Assembly (NCBI RefSeq): GCF_002288635.1 | Contig: NZ_NRSW01000001.1 | Span: forward strand, 2,044,126 to 2,108,125 | Length of the DNA stretch: 64,000 nt | Source: Mucilaginibacter sp. MD40 | GTDB taxonomy: Bacteria; Bacteroidota; Bacteroidia; Sphingobacteriales; Sphingobacteriaceae | Reading direction: 5' to 3' | Shown here: positions 26,661 through 35,275 of the stretch, one piece after another | Position numbering within the stretch: position 1 is the first letter of the stretch | How the letters are laid out: each line of letters begins with the position of its first letter | The notes under the pieces: model-generated | What the model saw: only the letters and a program-made list of their open reading frames with translations | The model's database searches: none | Told to the model about the DNA's origin: nothing | Program-made: the position numbers and the translations under genes

Positions 26661-27608
26661 ATGGCCATCATCAAACTATCGGCAATGGAAAGGAGGCGGT
26701 TATCGGTTTTTATAACCTGCCTGGTATTTGCCGCGTGTGCATGGCTGTTTACAGCTTTATCCAATACCTACAAGTTTACGGTAAAGCAGGCTATCAGTTA
26801 TAAAAACCTACCGCAAAAAAGGGCGTTTTATCCTTTGCAGTCTGATACCGTGACCACCATTGTGCAGGGAACGGGCTGGCAAATGTTATTTGCTAAAGGC
26901 TCCTACAACAACAAGCCCGTTAATATTGATCTTCATACACTGGAGAGTAAGAACTACGTTGTACTTAGTCAGCAGCTTAAGCAAATAAACGCCAAAAAAG
27001 ATCTTAACCACGAGATCATCGCTATTAACCCCGATACCTTGTATTTTGATTTCAGCAACCGCATTATCAAAAAGGTGCCTGTGGCATTGGTGGCCAATAT
27101 CAGTTACCAGAAACAGTTCGCGCAATCGGGCAATGTGGCCATAAGGCCGCAATATGTAACCATTAGCGGCCCGGCTGAAACCATTGGCAATATCAAGGTA
27201 TGGAAGACCGATACCGTTAAACTTACTGATGTTAATGAGGATTTTACCCGCCGGGTGGCGCTGCATGAGGTAAAGGAGGGCAACCTGTCCATTATTCCTA
27301 AATCGGTATCGGTACATATACCGGTAGACGAGTATACCGAGAAAACGCTTGAAATACCTGTTAAGGTGATCAACAACCATCACTATTATGATGTGAAAAT
27401 TTTTCCGCAGAAAATTAAGGTGACGTTTACTACCTCGCTTACCGATTACCCAGATATGAACGAGGATGACTTTGAAGCTGTGGTCGATCTTTCGTTATGG
27501 GAGCAGTACGGCTATCATAACCTGCCGGTAAAAATAACCCGTATGCCGTCCTTCAGTAAGGTAACCAAGATAGAGCCTCGGGTAATTGATTTTATCATAA
27601 AAAAATAA
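26661..27608 (+). CDS. YbbR-like (CdaR family) protein
   Basis: The 315-residue protein has one N-terminal membrane helix (LSVFITCLVFAACAWLFTAL, residues 14-33), followed by repeated YbbR-like beta domains facing the periplasm. Repeats are seen at residues about 35-110, 135-210 and 220-310, each with a PxxVxVxG- or PVKVxxN-like strand. In Firmicutes the homologue CdaR regulates the diadenylate cyclase. No cyclase is adjacent here, so the partner is unknown. It abuts coaE with no gap. Confidence 0.8.
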   Translation: MAIIKLSAMERRRLSVFITCLVFAACAWLFTALSNTYKFTVKQAISYKNLPQKRAFYPLQSDTVTTIVQGTGWQMLFAKGSYNNKPVNIDLHTLESKNYVVLSQQLKQINAKKDLNHEIIAINPDTLYFDFSNRIIKKVPVALVANISYQKQFAQSGNVAIRPQYVTISGPAETIGNIKVWKTDTVKLTDVNEDFTRRVALHEVKEGNLSIIPKSVSVHIPVDEYTEKTLEIPVKVINNHHYYDVKIFPQKIKVTFTTSLTDYPDMNEDDFEAVVDLSLWEQYGYHNLPVKITRMPSFSKVTKIEPRVIDFIIKK

Positions 27609-28208
27609 ATGTTTAAAGTAGGGATAACCGGTAATATAGGCAGTGGAAAAACCACCGTTTGCAAGGTATTTGAGGTGTTGGGCATACCGGTATTTTATGC
27701 CGACGATGCCGCTAAAAAAGTAATGACCGATGACCAATTACTCATAAGCGGTATAAAAGAGGCTTTTGGGAACGAGGCGTATTTTGCCGACGGCTCGCTT
27801 AACCGCAAGTATATAGGCAACATTGTTTTTAACGATGAGGATAAGCTTAAACGGCTTAATGAACTGGTGCACCCTGCTGTTTTCAGGGCGTTTGATGCCT
27901 GGGTAGAAAAGCAAGAACATGCGCCGTATGTTTTAAAAGAAGCCGCGATTTTGTTTGAAAGCGGTTCATATAAAAAATGCGACCGCAGCCTGTTGGTAAC
28001 AGCCCCGTTAGAAACACGTATGGAACGGGTAATACAGCGCGACGGGGTAACCGAGCAGGAAGTTCAAAAACGCGAAAGCCGCCAGTACCCGCAGGAGAAA
28101 AAAGAGCAACTCGCTGATGATATCATTGTAAATGATGATACCCAACTGGTAATTCCGCAGGTATTGCAACTGCATCAATTATACTTATCGCTCGCTAAAG
28201 CTCAATGA
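27609..28208 (+). CDS. coaE: Dephospho-CoA kinase
   Basis: The 199-residue protein has P-loop GITGNIGSGKTTVCK (residues 5-19), then VFYADDAAKKV and the CoA-binding region LVHPAVFRAF, and IQRDGVTEQEVQKRESRQ in the lid. It phosphorylates the ribose 3'-hydroxyl of dephospho-CoA, the last step of CoA synthesis. It starts directly after the ybbR stop and overlaps the next gene by four bases (ATGA), showing translational coupling. Confidence 0.95.
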   Translation: MFKVGITGNIGSGKTTVCKVFEVLGIPVFYADDAAKKVMTDDQLLISGIKEAFGNEAYFADGSLNRKYIGNIVFNDEDKLKRLNELVHPAVFRAFDAWVEKQEHAPYVLKEAAILFESGSYKKCDRSLLVTAPLETRMERVIQRDGVTEQEVQKRESRQYPQEKKEQLADDIIVNDDTQLVIPQVLQLHQLYLSLAKAQ

Positions 28209-29143
28209 TTTTAGACGATTTTATAACTCTTACAGCCAATGGCCTGTATTGCCGTTACGCAGATTTTTACCTCGACCCGCAACAGCCGGTGAGCCAGGCC
28301 GTAATTTCCCACGCCCATGCCGACCATGCTGTTAGCGGTAATAAAAATGTGTATGCCACCGCTCCAACCCTGGCTTTTATGCAGCTGCGTTATGGGAAGA
28401 ATGCTTTTAAAGTAAGTTATACGATACCTTATCACGAGCCATTTACCATTGGCGGCGTGCAGCTCACTTTTATTTCCGCGGGGCATATGCCTGGCTCAGC
28501 ACAGGTGTTAATGGAATATAAAGGCGTCAGATACCTCTACACCGGTGATTATAAACTACAGGCCGATGATACCTGCGAACCCATTGAATTTACGCAGGCC
28601 AATGTGCTGATCACCGAAAGTACCTTTGCTGACCCGGCCACGCAGCACCCCGATCCGGTAACCGAGATCAAAAAACTGGCGGATATTAAGGTAAATATCC
28701 TGCTGGGGGCTTACGGGCTGGGGAAAAGCCAGCGGCTTATCAGCCTGATTAATAGATACGTACCTCAAAAAATCATTTTAGTGCACCACCGTATAATGCC
28801 AATAAATGCGGTTTACAAAAGCCTGGGTTATGATTTGGGTGCGCACCAACTCTATAACCGTAAGCTGATGAAGGAGCAAAAGGAGTATATTTACCTTGTG
28901 CCGCCTTTTACTTTTGATAGCTATTTGCGGGCAACAGGCGTAAAGAGGCTGTTTGCATCGGGCTGGAAAAACCTGCAGGCTAATGAGCAGGACACGCTGT
29001 TCATATCAGACCATGTAGACTGGAACGATATATTGCAAATGGTAAACCATGTGCAGCCGCAACAGATATGGACCCTGCACGGCGACGGGCGCCAGCTAAA
29101 AAAGCATTTTGAAAACGATATTTTTGTGAAGATAATGGCATAA
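28205..29143 (+). CDS. MBL-fold metallo-hydrolase, putative DNA exonuclease
   Basis: The 312-residue protein has the metallo-beta-lactamase motif HAHADHAVSG near residues 36-45, further ligands in SAGHMPGSAQ and YTGDYK, and an ESTFADPA region. The fold with a short insertion resembles ligase-associated exonucleases and mRNA 3'-end-processing-factor-like proteins. The C-terminal LHGDGRQLKK region fits a beta-CASP-like part. No DNA ligase or helicase lies beside it, so the nuclease role is inferred. It overlaps coaE by four bases and the DUF5522 gene by one. Confidence 0.75.
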   Translation: MILDDFITLTANGLYCRYADFYLDPQQPVSQAVISHAHADHAVSGNKNVYATAPTLAFMQLRYGKNAFKVSYTIPYHEPFTIGGVQLTFISAGHMPGSAQVLMEYKGVRYLYTGDYKLQADDTCEPIEFTQANVLITESTFADPATQHPDPVTEIKKLADIKVNILLGAYGLGKSQRLISLINRYVPQKIILVHHRIMPINAVYKSLGYDLGAHQLYNRKLMKEQKEYIYLVPPFTFDSYLRATGVKRLFASGWKNLQANEQDTLFISDHVDWNDILQMVNHVQPQQIWTLHGDGRQLKKHFENDIFVKIMA

Positions 29144-29304
29144 TGCTGCAGGAGAATATAGACTATTACATAAATGCCGATGGCAACTTTGTATTCACTA
29201 AAGAATACCATTTAAAGCGAGGATATTGCTGTAAAAATAAGTGCCTGCATTGCCCGTGGCATTACGGAAGGCCTAAGCCACAGAGCGATGTAAAAAATAA
29301 ATAG
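29143..29304 (+). CDS. DUF5522 family small cysteine protein
   Basis: A 53-residue protein starts at ATG 29143, sharing its A with the TAA of the MBL gene (TAATG). The sequence has FTKEYHLKRGYCCKNKCLHC, i.e. CC-x3-C-x2-C with PWHYGRP after it, the hallmark of DUF5522 and probably a metal-binding knuckle. Homologues sit inside or beside housekeeping operons in Bacteroidota. The function is unknown. Tight overlap implies co-translation with the MBL-fold protein. Confidence 0.8.
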   Translation: MLQENIDYYINADGNFVFTKEYHLKRGYCCKNKCLHCPWHYGRPKPQSDVKNK

Positions 29305-29332
29305 ATTATATTTGTAATTAATTTCTTATACC

Positions 29333-29782
29333 ATGGGAATAGAGGAAGATATAAAAAGCACCAACTTTGAGGATAATTACCATAAAGCGGTAGTTAACCT
29401 GGCCTACACCTCAGGCTGGCTCAACAACTATATGCGGCCCGCTTTTGAAAAGCACAACCTCACCCAGCAGCAATTTAATATCCTGCGCATATTGCGCGGC
29501 CAATACCCCAAGCCGGCTACTGTAAACCTCTTAAAAGAGCGCATGGTAGATAAAATGTCTGACGCTTCACGCATTGTCGATCGTTTGGTGCAAAAAGGGT
29601 TGGTATCGCGCTGCACCAACTCCCGCGATCGCCGCGCCGTAGATATCCGCATCAGCGAAGAGGGGCTGGCTATCCTCAAAAAAATGGATATTGATTTTAA
29701 AACAAAAGACCTTTTTAAACAACACCTTACCGAGGAGGAGGCAGGCCTGCTCAGCGATCTGCTGGATAAGATGAGAGGGTAG
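29333..29782 (+). CDS. MarR family transcriptional regulator
   Basis: The 149-residue protein has the MarR winged helix: LTQQQFNILRILRGQYPKPA, DKMSDASRIVDRLVQKGLVS, then the beta-wing RCTNSRDRRAVDIRISEEG (residues about 45-115), flanked by dimerisation helices. It typically represses transport or stress genes and releases DNA on binding a small phenolic ligand. It follows DUF5522 by 28 bases and ends the co-directional run. A heptad array starts after its stop. Confidence 0.9.
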   Translation: MGIEEDIKSTNFEDNYHKAVVNLAYTSGWLNNYMRPAFEKHNLTQQQFNILRILRGQYPKPATVNLLKERMVDKMSDASRIVDRLVQKGLVSRCTNSRDRRAVDIRISEEGLAILKKMDIDFKTKDLFKQHLTEEEAGLLSDLLDKMRG

Positions 29783-29824
29783 GTTTTAAGTCAAAAGTCA
29801 AAATTTAAAACTCAAAACTTACTT
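29783..29824. repeat. Heptad-repeat array, locus 4 (GTCAAAA type), single arm
   Basis: Directly after the TAG at 29780-29782 come GTTTTAA, GTCAAAA, GTCAAAA, TTTAAAA, CTCAAAA, CTTACTT in strict 7-base steps (29783-29824). No inverted arm is evident before the next repeat element, so this copy may be incomplete. Confidence 0.7.
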
Positions 29825-29853
29825 TTCTTCCTGACACCAACTAAAAATCCATG

Positions 29854-29919
29854 TTATTGCGAGGATGAGCGACAAAGCAATAACATTAGCTTTGTTCTGA
29901 GATTATCGGGCTATCGCTC
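29854..29919. repeat. Dispersed repeat with ATTGC/GCAAT hairpin
   Basis: TTATTGC (29854-29860) and GCAATAA (29877-29883) enclose GAGGATGAGCGACAAA. Bases 29899-29919 are the reverse-complement relative of 1242-1262, with 18 of 21 identical. This is the second member of a dispersed family in this window. Confidence 0.6.
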
Positions 29920-29943
29920 TTAATTACATAGTGTTATATTTTC

Positions 29944-30000
29944 CACCCTCTTTGCGCATTAAAGAGGGGCAATGAGCCGAAGGCAAAGCCGGGGCGAGTA
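29944..30000. repeat. REP-like GC-rich intergenic element, copy C
   Basis: CCCTCTTT (29946-29953) pairs with AAAGAGGG (29961-29968). GCAATGAGCCGAAGGCAAAG and CCGGGGCGAGT follow, the shared tail of copies A and B. It reaches to within four bases of the PAP2 stop. Confidence 0.7.
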
Positions 30001-30004
30001 AATG

Positions 30005-30586
30005 TTACAATTGCTCCTGCTGAAAGTACTTAGCTGCGGCCACCCTAAATCCATAAGCAAACAGCCACCCCGCCAAACTCCCGTAGATAGCTCCTGCGGT
30101 AACATCAACCGGGAAATGAACCCCAACATATACCTGTGCCACCGAGATCAGGGCAGCCCAAAATATCAGTACAGGGAGCACCCATTTATACCTTTTATAA
30201 AATACAATCCCTAAGAAAATAGCGATGGCAAAATGGTCGGTAGCATGCGTAGAGGGGAAACTATACCCCGTTCCGCAAGGTACGCGGCTAATAACGGATG
30301 CGCTGGTGTGAGGGTCGCGGCAGGGGCGCAAGCGGTGCACCGAGGGTTTTATTATGCTCGCGCTGGTAAAATCGGCAAAGCCAACGGCAAGCGCCAGGAA
30401 AAGGATCAGCACGGCCCCACGTTTCTTGTATCGCCACAGGCTAAAACCAATGATGAAAACATATAGCGGTATCCAGAAACGGGCGTTACGCATCACGGGC
30501 AGCACCGCGTCAAAAAACGGGTTAGCCCAATCGTGGTTGATCACGTAGAACAGGTGCCGGTCCAGATGTAGCAGAAAATCGGGCAT
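30005..30586 (-). CDS. PAP2 family phosphatase
   Basis: The 193-residue membrane protein has about five helices and the type-2 phosphatidic acid phosphatase motifs: KPSVHRLRP (motif 1), PSTHATDHF (motif 2, with the acid His) and QVYVGVHFPVDV (motif 3, nucleophile His). In motif 3 the usual Arg is Gln; I recall similar variants in other Bacteroidota members. It may dephosphorylate undecaprenyl diphosphate or a phospholipid at the periplasmic face; the substrate is not determinable. It is convergent with marR. Confidence 0.85.
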   Translation of the reverse strand: MPDFLLHLDRHLFYVINHDWANPFFDAVLPVMRNARFWIPLYVFIIGFSLWRYKKRGAVLILFLALAVGFADFTSASIIKPSVHRLRPCRDPHTSASVISRVPCGTGYSFPSTHATDHFAIAIFLGIVFYKRYKWVLPVLIFWAALISVAQVYVGVHFPVDVTAGAIYGSLAGWLFAYGFRVAAAKYFQQEQL

Positions 30587-30670
30587 TTAGCTATGAAATA
30601 TAGGCTGATACAGCGCGTTATACCTTGCCAAATATATATGAATTTTATACTCGCTTAGCGCAAATATTGC

Positions 30671-30678
30671 TATTTTTG
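30671..30678 (+). promoter_or_regulatory. Candidate -7 promoter element of glmM
   Basis: TATTTTTG fits the Bacteroidota -7 consensus TAxxTTTG, 19 bases before the TTG start codon. No clear TTTG element is seen at the right distance upstream. Confidence 0.35.
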
Positions 30679-30697
30679 CGCCAAACATCTATATACT

Positions 30698-32089
30698 TTG
30701 ACACTCATAAAATCAATCTCAGGCATTAGGGGTACCATCGGCGGAGCCGCTGGCGACGGCCTCACCCCGTTAGACATTGTTAAATTCACATCTGCATACG
30801 GCAGTTGGGCGGTTAAACGTACCGGCATTAAAAAAATAGTGGTAGGCCGCGATGCCCGCTTGTCTGGCAGTATGGTGAATAACCTGGTGATAGGTACTTT
30901 ACAGGGTTTGGGTATTGATGTGGTTGACCTTGGCCTTTCTACTACACCAACCGTTGAAGTAGCCGTGCCCGATGAGCAGGCAGCAGGAGGTATTATCCTT
31001 ACCGCCAGCCACAACCCCAAGCAGTGGAACGCCCTTAAGCTCCTTAACGAGAAAGGCGAATTCATTAGTGATACCGATGGCAAGGAAGTACTGGACATAG
31101 CCGAAAACAGCGATTTTATTTATGCTGATGTAAACGACCTGGGTAAACATACCCATGATGATAGTTACCTGAAAAAACATATTGACAAGGTTTTAGCCCT
31201 TCCGCTGGTTGATGTGGAAGCCGTTAAGAAAGCGAACTTTAAAATAGCTATCGATTGCGTTAATTCAACCGGAGGCATTTTTGTACCGGCCCTGTTAAAG
31301 GCGCTTGGTGTAGAAACTATACATGAATTATACTGCGAGCCTGACGGTCATTTTCCGCATAATCCGGAGCCACTACCCGAGAACCTGGTAGCATTGTCAA
31401 AAGAAGTGCTGAAAACTAAAGCCGACCTGGGTATTGCCGTTGACCCGGATGTGGATCGCCTTTGCTTTGTTTGCGAGGATGGCAGCATGTTCGGCGAAGA
31501 ATATACGTTGGTAGCCGTAGCAGATTATGTGCTGGCGAATACCAAAGGTAACACGGTATCAAACCTGTCATCAACCCGTGCCCTGCGCGATGTAACTGAA
31601 AAGCACGGCGCAGCGTATCACGCGGCTGCTGTAGGGGAGGTAAACGTGGTAAACAAAATGAAAGAGGTGAACGCCATCATAGGCGGCGAAGGCAACGGCG
31701 GGGTAATTTATCCCGAACTGCATTACGGCCGCGACGCCTTGGTTGGTATAGCGCTGTTCCTTACCCACCTGGCCAAATATGGCAAGCCGGTATCGGTTTT
31801 AAGAAGCTCTTACCCGGGCTATTTTATTTCTAAAAATAAAATTACGTTAACGCCGGAGATGGATATCGACGCATTGCTGGTAAAGGTGAAAGATAAGTAC
31901 CAGAAACAGCCGCACAGTACTATTGATGGTTTAAAGATCGAGTTTGATAAGGAGTGGGTACACCTGCGCCGCTCAAACACAGAGCCTATTATCCGTATTT
32001 ATTCTGAAGGGAACTCAGAAACTATTGCGGATAACCTGGCCAACAAGATCATTACTGATATAAAAGAGATATTAAATTTAAACGAATAG
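30698..32089 (+). CDS. glmM: Phosphoglucosamine mutase
   Basis: The 463-residue protein starts at TTG 30698. No in-frame ATG lies nearby, and the family's opening LIKSISGIRGTIGG begins right after it. The active-site Ser is in TASHNPKQWNALK (near residue 100), metal-binding DPDVDRL is near 250, the sugar-binding loop is GGEGNGGVIYPELHYGRD, and the phosphate loop RRSNTEPIIRIYSEG is near the end. It converts glucosamine-6-phosphate to glucosamine-1-phosphate for peptidoglycan and LPS. Phosphomannomutase activity cannot be excluded. A terminator follows. Confidence 0.88.
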   Translation: MTLIKSISGIRGTIGGAAGDGLTPLDIVKFTSAYGSWAVKRTGIKKIVVGRDARLSGSMVNNLVIGTLQGLGIDVVDLGLSTTPTVEVAVPDEQAAGGIILTASHNPKQWNALKLLNEKGEFISDTDGKEVLDIAENSDFIYADVNDLGKHTHDDSYLKKHIDKVLALPLVDVEAVKKANFKIAIDCVNSTGGIFVPALLKALGVETIHELYCEPDGHFPHNPEPLPENLVALSKEVLKTKADLGIAVDPDVDRLCFVCEDGSMFGEEYTLVAVADYVLANTKGNTVSNLSSTRALRDVTEKHGAAYHAAAVGEVNVVNKMKEVNAIIGGEGNGGVIYPELHYGRDALVGIALFLTHLAKYGKPVSVLRSSYPGYFISKNKITLTPEMDIDALLVKVKDKYQKQPHSTIDGLKIEFDKEWVHLRRSNTEPIIRIYSEGNSETIADNLANKIITDIKEILNLNE

Positions 32090-32095
32090 CAGGTA

Positions 32096-32138
32096 TAACC
32101 GCAGGACCGGAGACCCTGCGGTTACACCGTTTATTTTT
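32096..32138 (+). terminator. Terminator between glmM and cysteine desulfurase
   Basis: TAACCGCAGG (32096-32105) pairs perfectly with CCTGCGGTTA (32115-32124). TTTATTTTT follows. Confidence 0.65.
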
Positions 32139-32162
32139 ACTGACCCCATAATTATTGATAAA

Positions 32163-33299
32163 ATGCGAGTTTATTTCGACAACGCAGCAACAACCGCGCT
32201 CGACCCTGAAGTACTAAAAGAAATGTACAAGGTAATGGAAAGCCAGTTTGGCAATCCATCATCTATCCATGCCCACGGGCGCGAGGTGCGTACGTTGATC
32301 GAAAGATCGCGCAAAACCATAGCCAACCTGCTGCATACCTCACCCGCCGAAATATTTTTTACCAGCGGCGGTACCGAGGCTGATAATACCGCCATCCGTT
32401 GCGGTATCATTGATCATCAGCTTAAACATGCCATCACTACCAAACTGGAGCACCATGCTGTGCTGCATACCCTGCAGGCCATGGAAAAGGCCGGTGCTAT
32501 TAAACTGAGCTACGTAGATGTTGATGATAAAGGACTGGTTGATTACAACCACCTGGAGCAACTGCTGCAAAACAACGAGCGCAGCTTTGTATCGCTTATG
32601 CACGCCAACAACGAATTGGGTACATTAACAGACATTGTACGTGTGGGCGATATTTGCGAGGCTCACAACGCGCTTTTTCATAGCGATACGGTACAAACCG
32701 TTGGGCATTTCGTGCATGACCTCAGCAAGCTTAAATTGCACTTTATGGTTTGCGCCGCGCACAAGTTGCATGGCCCAAAAGGGGTAGGCTTTTTACACAT
32801 CAACCACAAAGTAAAAATTAACCCGATGATCTACGGAGGTTCGCAGGAGCGCAATATGCGTGGCGGTACCGAAAACGTATATGGTATTGCCGGTCTTGCC
32901 AAGGCGCTTGAACTGGCTTATGCCGATATGCAAGGTCATCAGGCCTATATTCAGGACATCAAATCGTACATGATGGCCAGGCTCACGCAGGAAATACCCG
33001 GTATAAAATTTAATGGCGAAACTGATCCTGAAGGAAGCCTGTATACGGTACTTAACGTATCATTCCCTGAAATGGAAATGGCCGACATGCTGCTCTTTAA
33101 CCTGGACATTGCCGGTATTTCGGCATCAGGCGGTAGCGCATGCAGTTCGGGCACAGATATAGGCTCACACGTATTATCAGCCATTGGCGCTAACCCAAAC
33201 AGGCCTTCAGTGCGTTTCTCATTTTCTAAATATAATACTAAAGAAGAGGTTGATTATACTGTTGCCAAGCTTAAAGAGCTGTGTATGGTAAATGCTTAA
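32163..33299 (+). CDS. Cysteine desulfurase (NifS/IscS family)
   Basis: The 378-residue aminotransferase class V protein has the opening YFDNAATTALDPEVL, the PLP Lys in CAAHKLHGPKGVGFLH (near residue 203), and the catalytic Cys in SGGSACSSGTDIGSHV (near residue 325). It takes sulfur from cysteine as a persulfide for Fe-S clusters or tRNA thiolation. The exact role (IscS, NifS or a tRNA-specific homologue) cannot be told, because no scaffold gene lies beside it. Confidence 0.9.
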   Translation: MRVYFDNAATTALDPEVLKEMYKVMESQFGNPSSIHAHGREVRTLIERSRKTIANLLHTSPAEIFFTSGGTEADNTAIRCGIIDHQLKHAITTKLEHHAVLHTLQAMEKAGAIKLSYVDVDDKGLVDYNHLEQLLQNNERSFVSLMHANNELGTLTDIVRVGDICEAHNALFHSDTVQTVGHFVHDLSKLKLHFMVCAAHKLHGPKGVGFLHINHKVKINPMIYGGSQERNMRGGTENVYGIAGLAKALELAYADMQGHQAYIQDIKSYMMARLTQEIPGIKFNGETDPEGSLYTVLNVSFPEMEMADMLLFNLDIAGISASGGSACSSGTDIGSHVLSAIGANPNRPSVRFSFSKYNTKEEVDYTVAKLKELCMVNA

Positions 33300-33370
33300 T
33301 TAATTTTTTTTCTTTTTTTGAAAGTTGGCAGGCGTATTGCTATACATAGGTACAATCAAAAACAAAACCT

Positions 33371-33973
33371 ATGATGACTAACCAAGAAAACACCTGGAAT
33401 CATGATACAGATCAGAACCAGGGCTACGCTACCAATTCTTTTGCCGCAAGCAACCAGAATATTGATGAAAGCCGCCTGGACGGTACCGAAGGCGGTGGTA
33501 ATATCCCCGGCAGCTATTCATCTAATGAAAGCATGAGCGGTGTAAACAGTGTTGGCGATGAGGATGATGACCTGGCAACAGGTGATGATATCCCCGAAGA
33601 TGACGAGCTTGAAGATGATGAATTAGAGGATGAGGATTATGAGGATGCCGATATGGAAGAAGATACTGACCTGGATGGCGCCTCTGCAGGCTCATATACC
33701 GGGACCATCAATTCTTCATTGGATGACCCTAACGAAATGCCGGAAGAAGGCCAGTCGGATAACAAGGGCATCGGTTACTCACAGCAGGAAGAACAAGACC
33801 AACCAGGTGAGGGTGCTGATACCTCATTCAGTGAACAAATAGATGTTACCCCACCTGAAAGGCACGAATTTCCTTCGGAAGGTGTGGCTACTAAAACCGA
33901 TTTCGCCAGCCGCGACCTGGGCCGTACTACAGGTCGTATGTTAGGCCACGAGCCGGGCACAGAGGGAATATAA
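33371..33973 (+). CDS. Acidic, probably disordered protein of unknown function
   Basis: The 200-residue protein lacks a signal peptide and hydrophobic segments. It is rich in D, E, G, S and Q. A strongly acidic core lies around residues 65-100 (GDEDDDLATGDDIPEDDELE and more), and Tyr-Ser/Gly-rich parts flank it. The conserved-looking C-terminus ASRDLGRTTGRMLGHEPGTE ends in a small basic/Gly segment. A second Met follows the first and may be the true start. I recognise no family. Intact frame, codon use like the neighbours and a terminator argue that it is expressed. Confidence 0.6.
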   Translation: MMTNQENTWNHDTDQNQGYATNSFAASNQNIDESRLDGTEGGGNIPGSYSSNESMSGVNSVGDEDDDLATGDDIPEDDELEDDELEDEDYEDADMEEDTDLDGASAGSYTGTINSSLDDPNEMPEEGQSDNKGIGYSQQEEQDQPGEGADTSFSEQIDVTPPERHEFPSEGVATKTDFASRDLGRTTGRMLGHEPGTEGI

Positions 33974-34021
33974 TGATGGAATAGATCATTGCAAGTGATA
34001 AATAACACTTGCGTACATTTA

Positions 34022-34061
34022 AACAAAAGAGGCGTTTGAATATTCAAACGCCTCTTTTGTT
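34022..34061. terminator. Bidirectional terminator (perfect 40-base palindrome)
   Basis: Two 20-base perfect inverted halves meet at AATATT (AACAAAAGAGGCGTTTGAAT and its complement). A and T tracts lie at both ends, so it stops transcription from the acidic-protein gene and, on the other strand, from accD. Confidence 0.8.
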
Positions 34062-34080
34062 ATCTGTTCATCAGCAATGG

Positions 34081-34971
34081 TTAGCTGTTATCTGCTTCTT
34101 TTTCTGCAACCGGTTCCTGTACGCCATATGGGGCGAGCATTTTAAGGAATGAGGCTAATTTTTCTTTCATTTCACGGCGGTCTACAATAAAATCGAGGAA
34201 ACCATGTTCCTGTACAAACTCTGCAGTCTGGAAGCCTTTAGGCAGGTCTTTTTTAATAGTTTCTTTAATTACACGCGGGCCTGCAAAACCAATTAAAGCG
34301 CCTGGTTCGGCAATGTTAATGTCGCCCAGCATAGCGTATGATGCGGTAACACCACCAGTGGTAGGGTCGGTAAGTAAAGATATATATGGAATTCTTGCTT
34401 GTGCAAGCAGTGCCAGCTTAGCCGATGTTTTAGCCATCTGCATGAGCGAGAAGGCTGCCTCCATCATACGCGCACCGCCCGATTTTGAGATCATCAGGAA
34501 AGGTACTTTATGTTTGATGCTGTAATCAATAGAGCGGGCGATTTTTTCACCTACTACAGATCCCATGGAACCACCAATGAAGTTGAAGTCCATGCAGGCG
34601 ATCACAATATCCTGTCCGTTTATTTTACCAACACCTGCGCGTATAGCATCAGTTAAACCGGTTTTGGTCTTGGTTTCTGTAAGCCTGTCGCTATATTTTT
34701 TGGTATCAGTAAAATGCAGCGGGTCGCCTGAGTGCAGGTCTGCAAAAAGTTCGGTAAACTGGTTATCATCAAACAATACCGAAAAATATTCTTTTGAACC
34801 TATACGTAAATGGAAACCGCAATAGTGGCAAACATATTGGTTTTCAACCTGTTCTGAATAATGAAGCGGTTTTTTACAATTTGGGCACTTATTCCATATC
34901 CCGTCCGGTGCTTCCTTCTTCTCCTGTGTAGTGGTAATAATGCCTTTGTCTTCGCGCTTAAACCAAGCCAT
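34081..34971 (-). CDS. accD: Acetyl-CoA carboxylase carboxyltransferase subunit beta
   Basis: The 296-residue protein has an N-terminal zinc ribbon (CPNCKKP, then CHYCGFH; residues about 27-52) and a crotonase-like carboxyltransferase domain ([66 protein letters not shown]). It moves the carboxyl group from biotin to acetyl-CoA in fatty-acid synthesis, with AccA from elsewhere. It is divergent from the class II aldolase gene across about 300 bases of AT-rich spacer in which I see no further gene. Confidence 0.95.
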   Translation of the reverse strand: MAWFKREDKGIITTTQEKKEAPDGIWNKCPNCKKPLHYSEQVENQYVCHYCGFHLRIGSKEYFSVLFDDNQFTELFADLHSGDPLHFTDTKKYSDRLTETKTKTGLTDAIRAGVGKINGQDIVIACMDFNFIGGSMGSVVGEKIARSIDYSIKHKVPFLMISKSGGARMMEAAFSLMQMAKTSAKLALLAQARIPYISLLTDPTTGGVTASYAMLGDINIAEPGALIGFAGPRVIKETIKKDLPKGFQTAEFVQEHGFLDFIVDRREMKEKLASFLKMLAPYGVQEPVAEKEADNS

Positions 34972-35275
34972 ATCTTAAAAAGTGGTTAAAAGTAACTGCA
35001 AAGAAACAAAAAAAGCTGGTAATTTGATTGCATAAATTTATCAGCACACTATGTGGTTGTATAGCAACGTGTTTTAGCTTGTGTTTCAGTAGGTAAGATA
35101 TCATCCTTGTTGTATTAAATACACTATAGTATCGCCACTAATTACTATTAAGCAGGTAGGCATATAGGATTTTAAGCTAAATACGCTTATTATTCAGATG
35201 CTTAAATCAAAAATAGGTGATAAATATTAGGCAAAACAGTAAATTTTTATAACTTCGAAGCCCAAACAAATGCTC
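34972..35275. other. Divergent AT-rich spacer between accD and fbaA
   Basis: The spacer is about 300 bases. I find no protein frame, repeat array or REP-like element. TAACTTCG at 35250-35257 is one base off the -7 consensus and could be the fbaA promoter, but lacks a clear TTTG element. Confidence 0.35.

Noticed and set aside
29783..30000. Possible CRISPR array from repeated units
   Set aside because: Units are 7 bases, contiguous and degenerate, with no spacers of constant length and no cas genes nearby.
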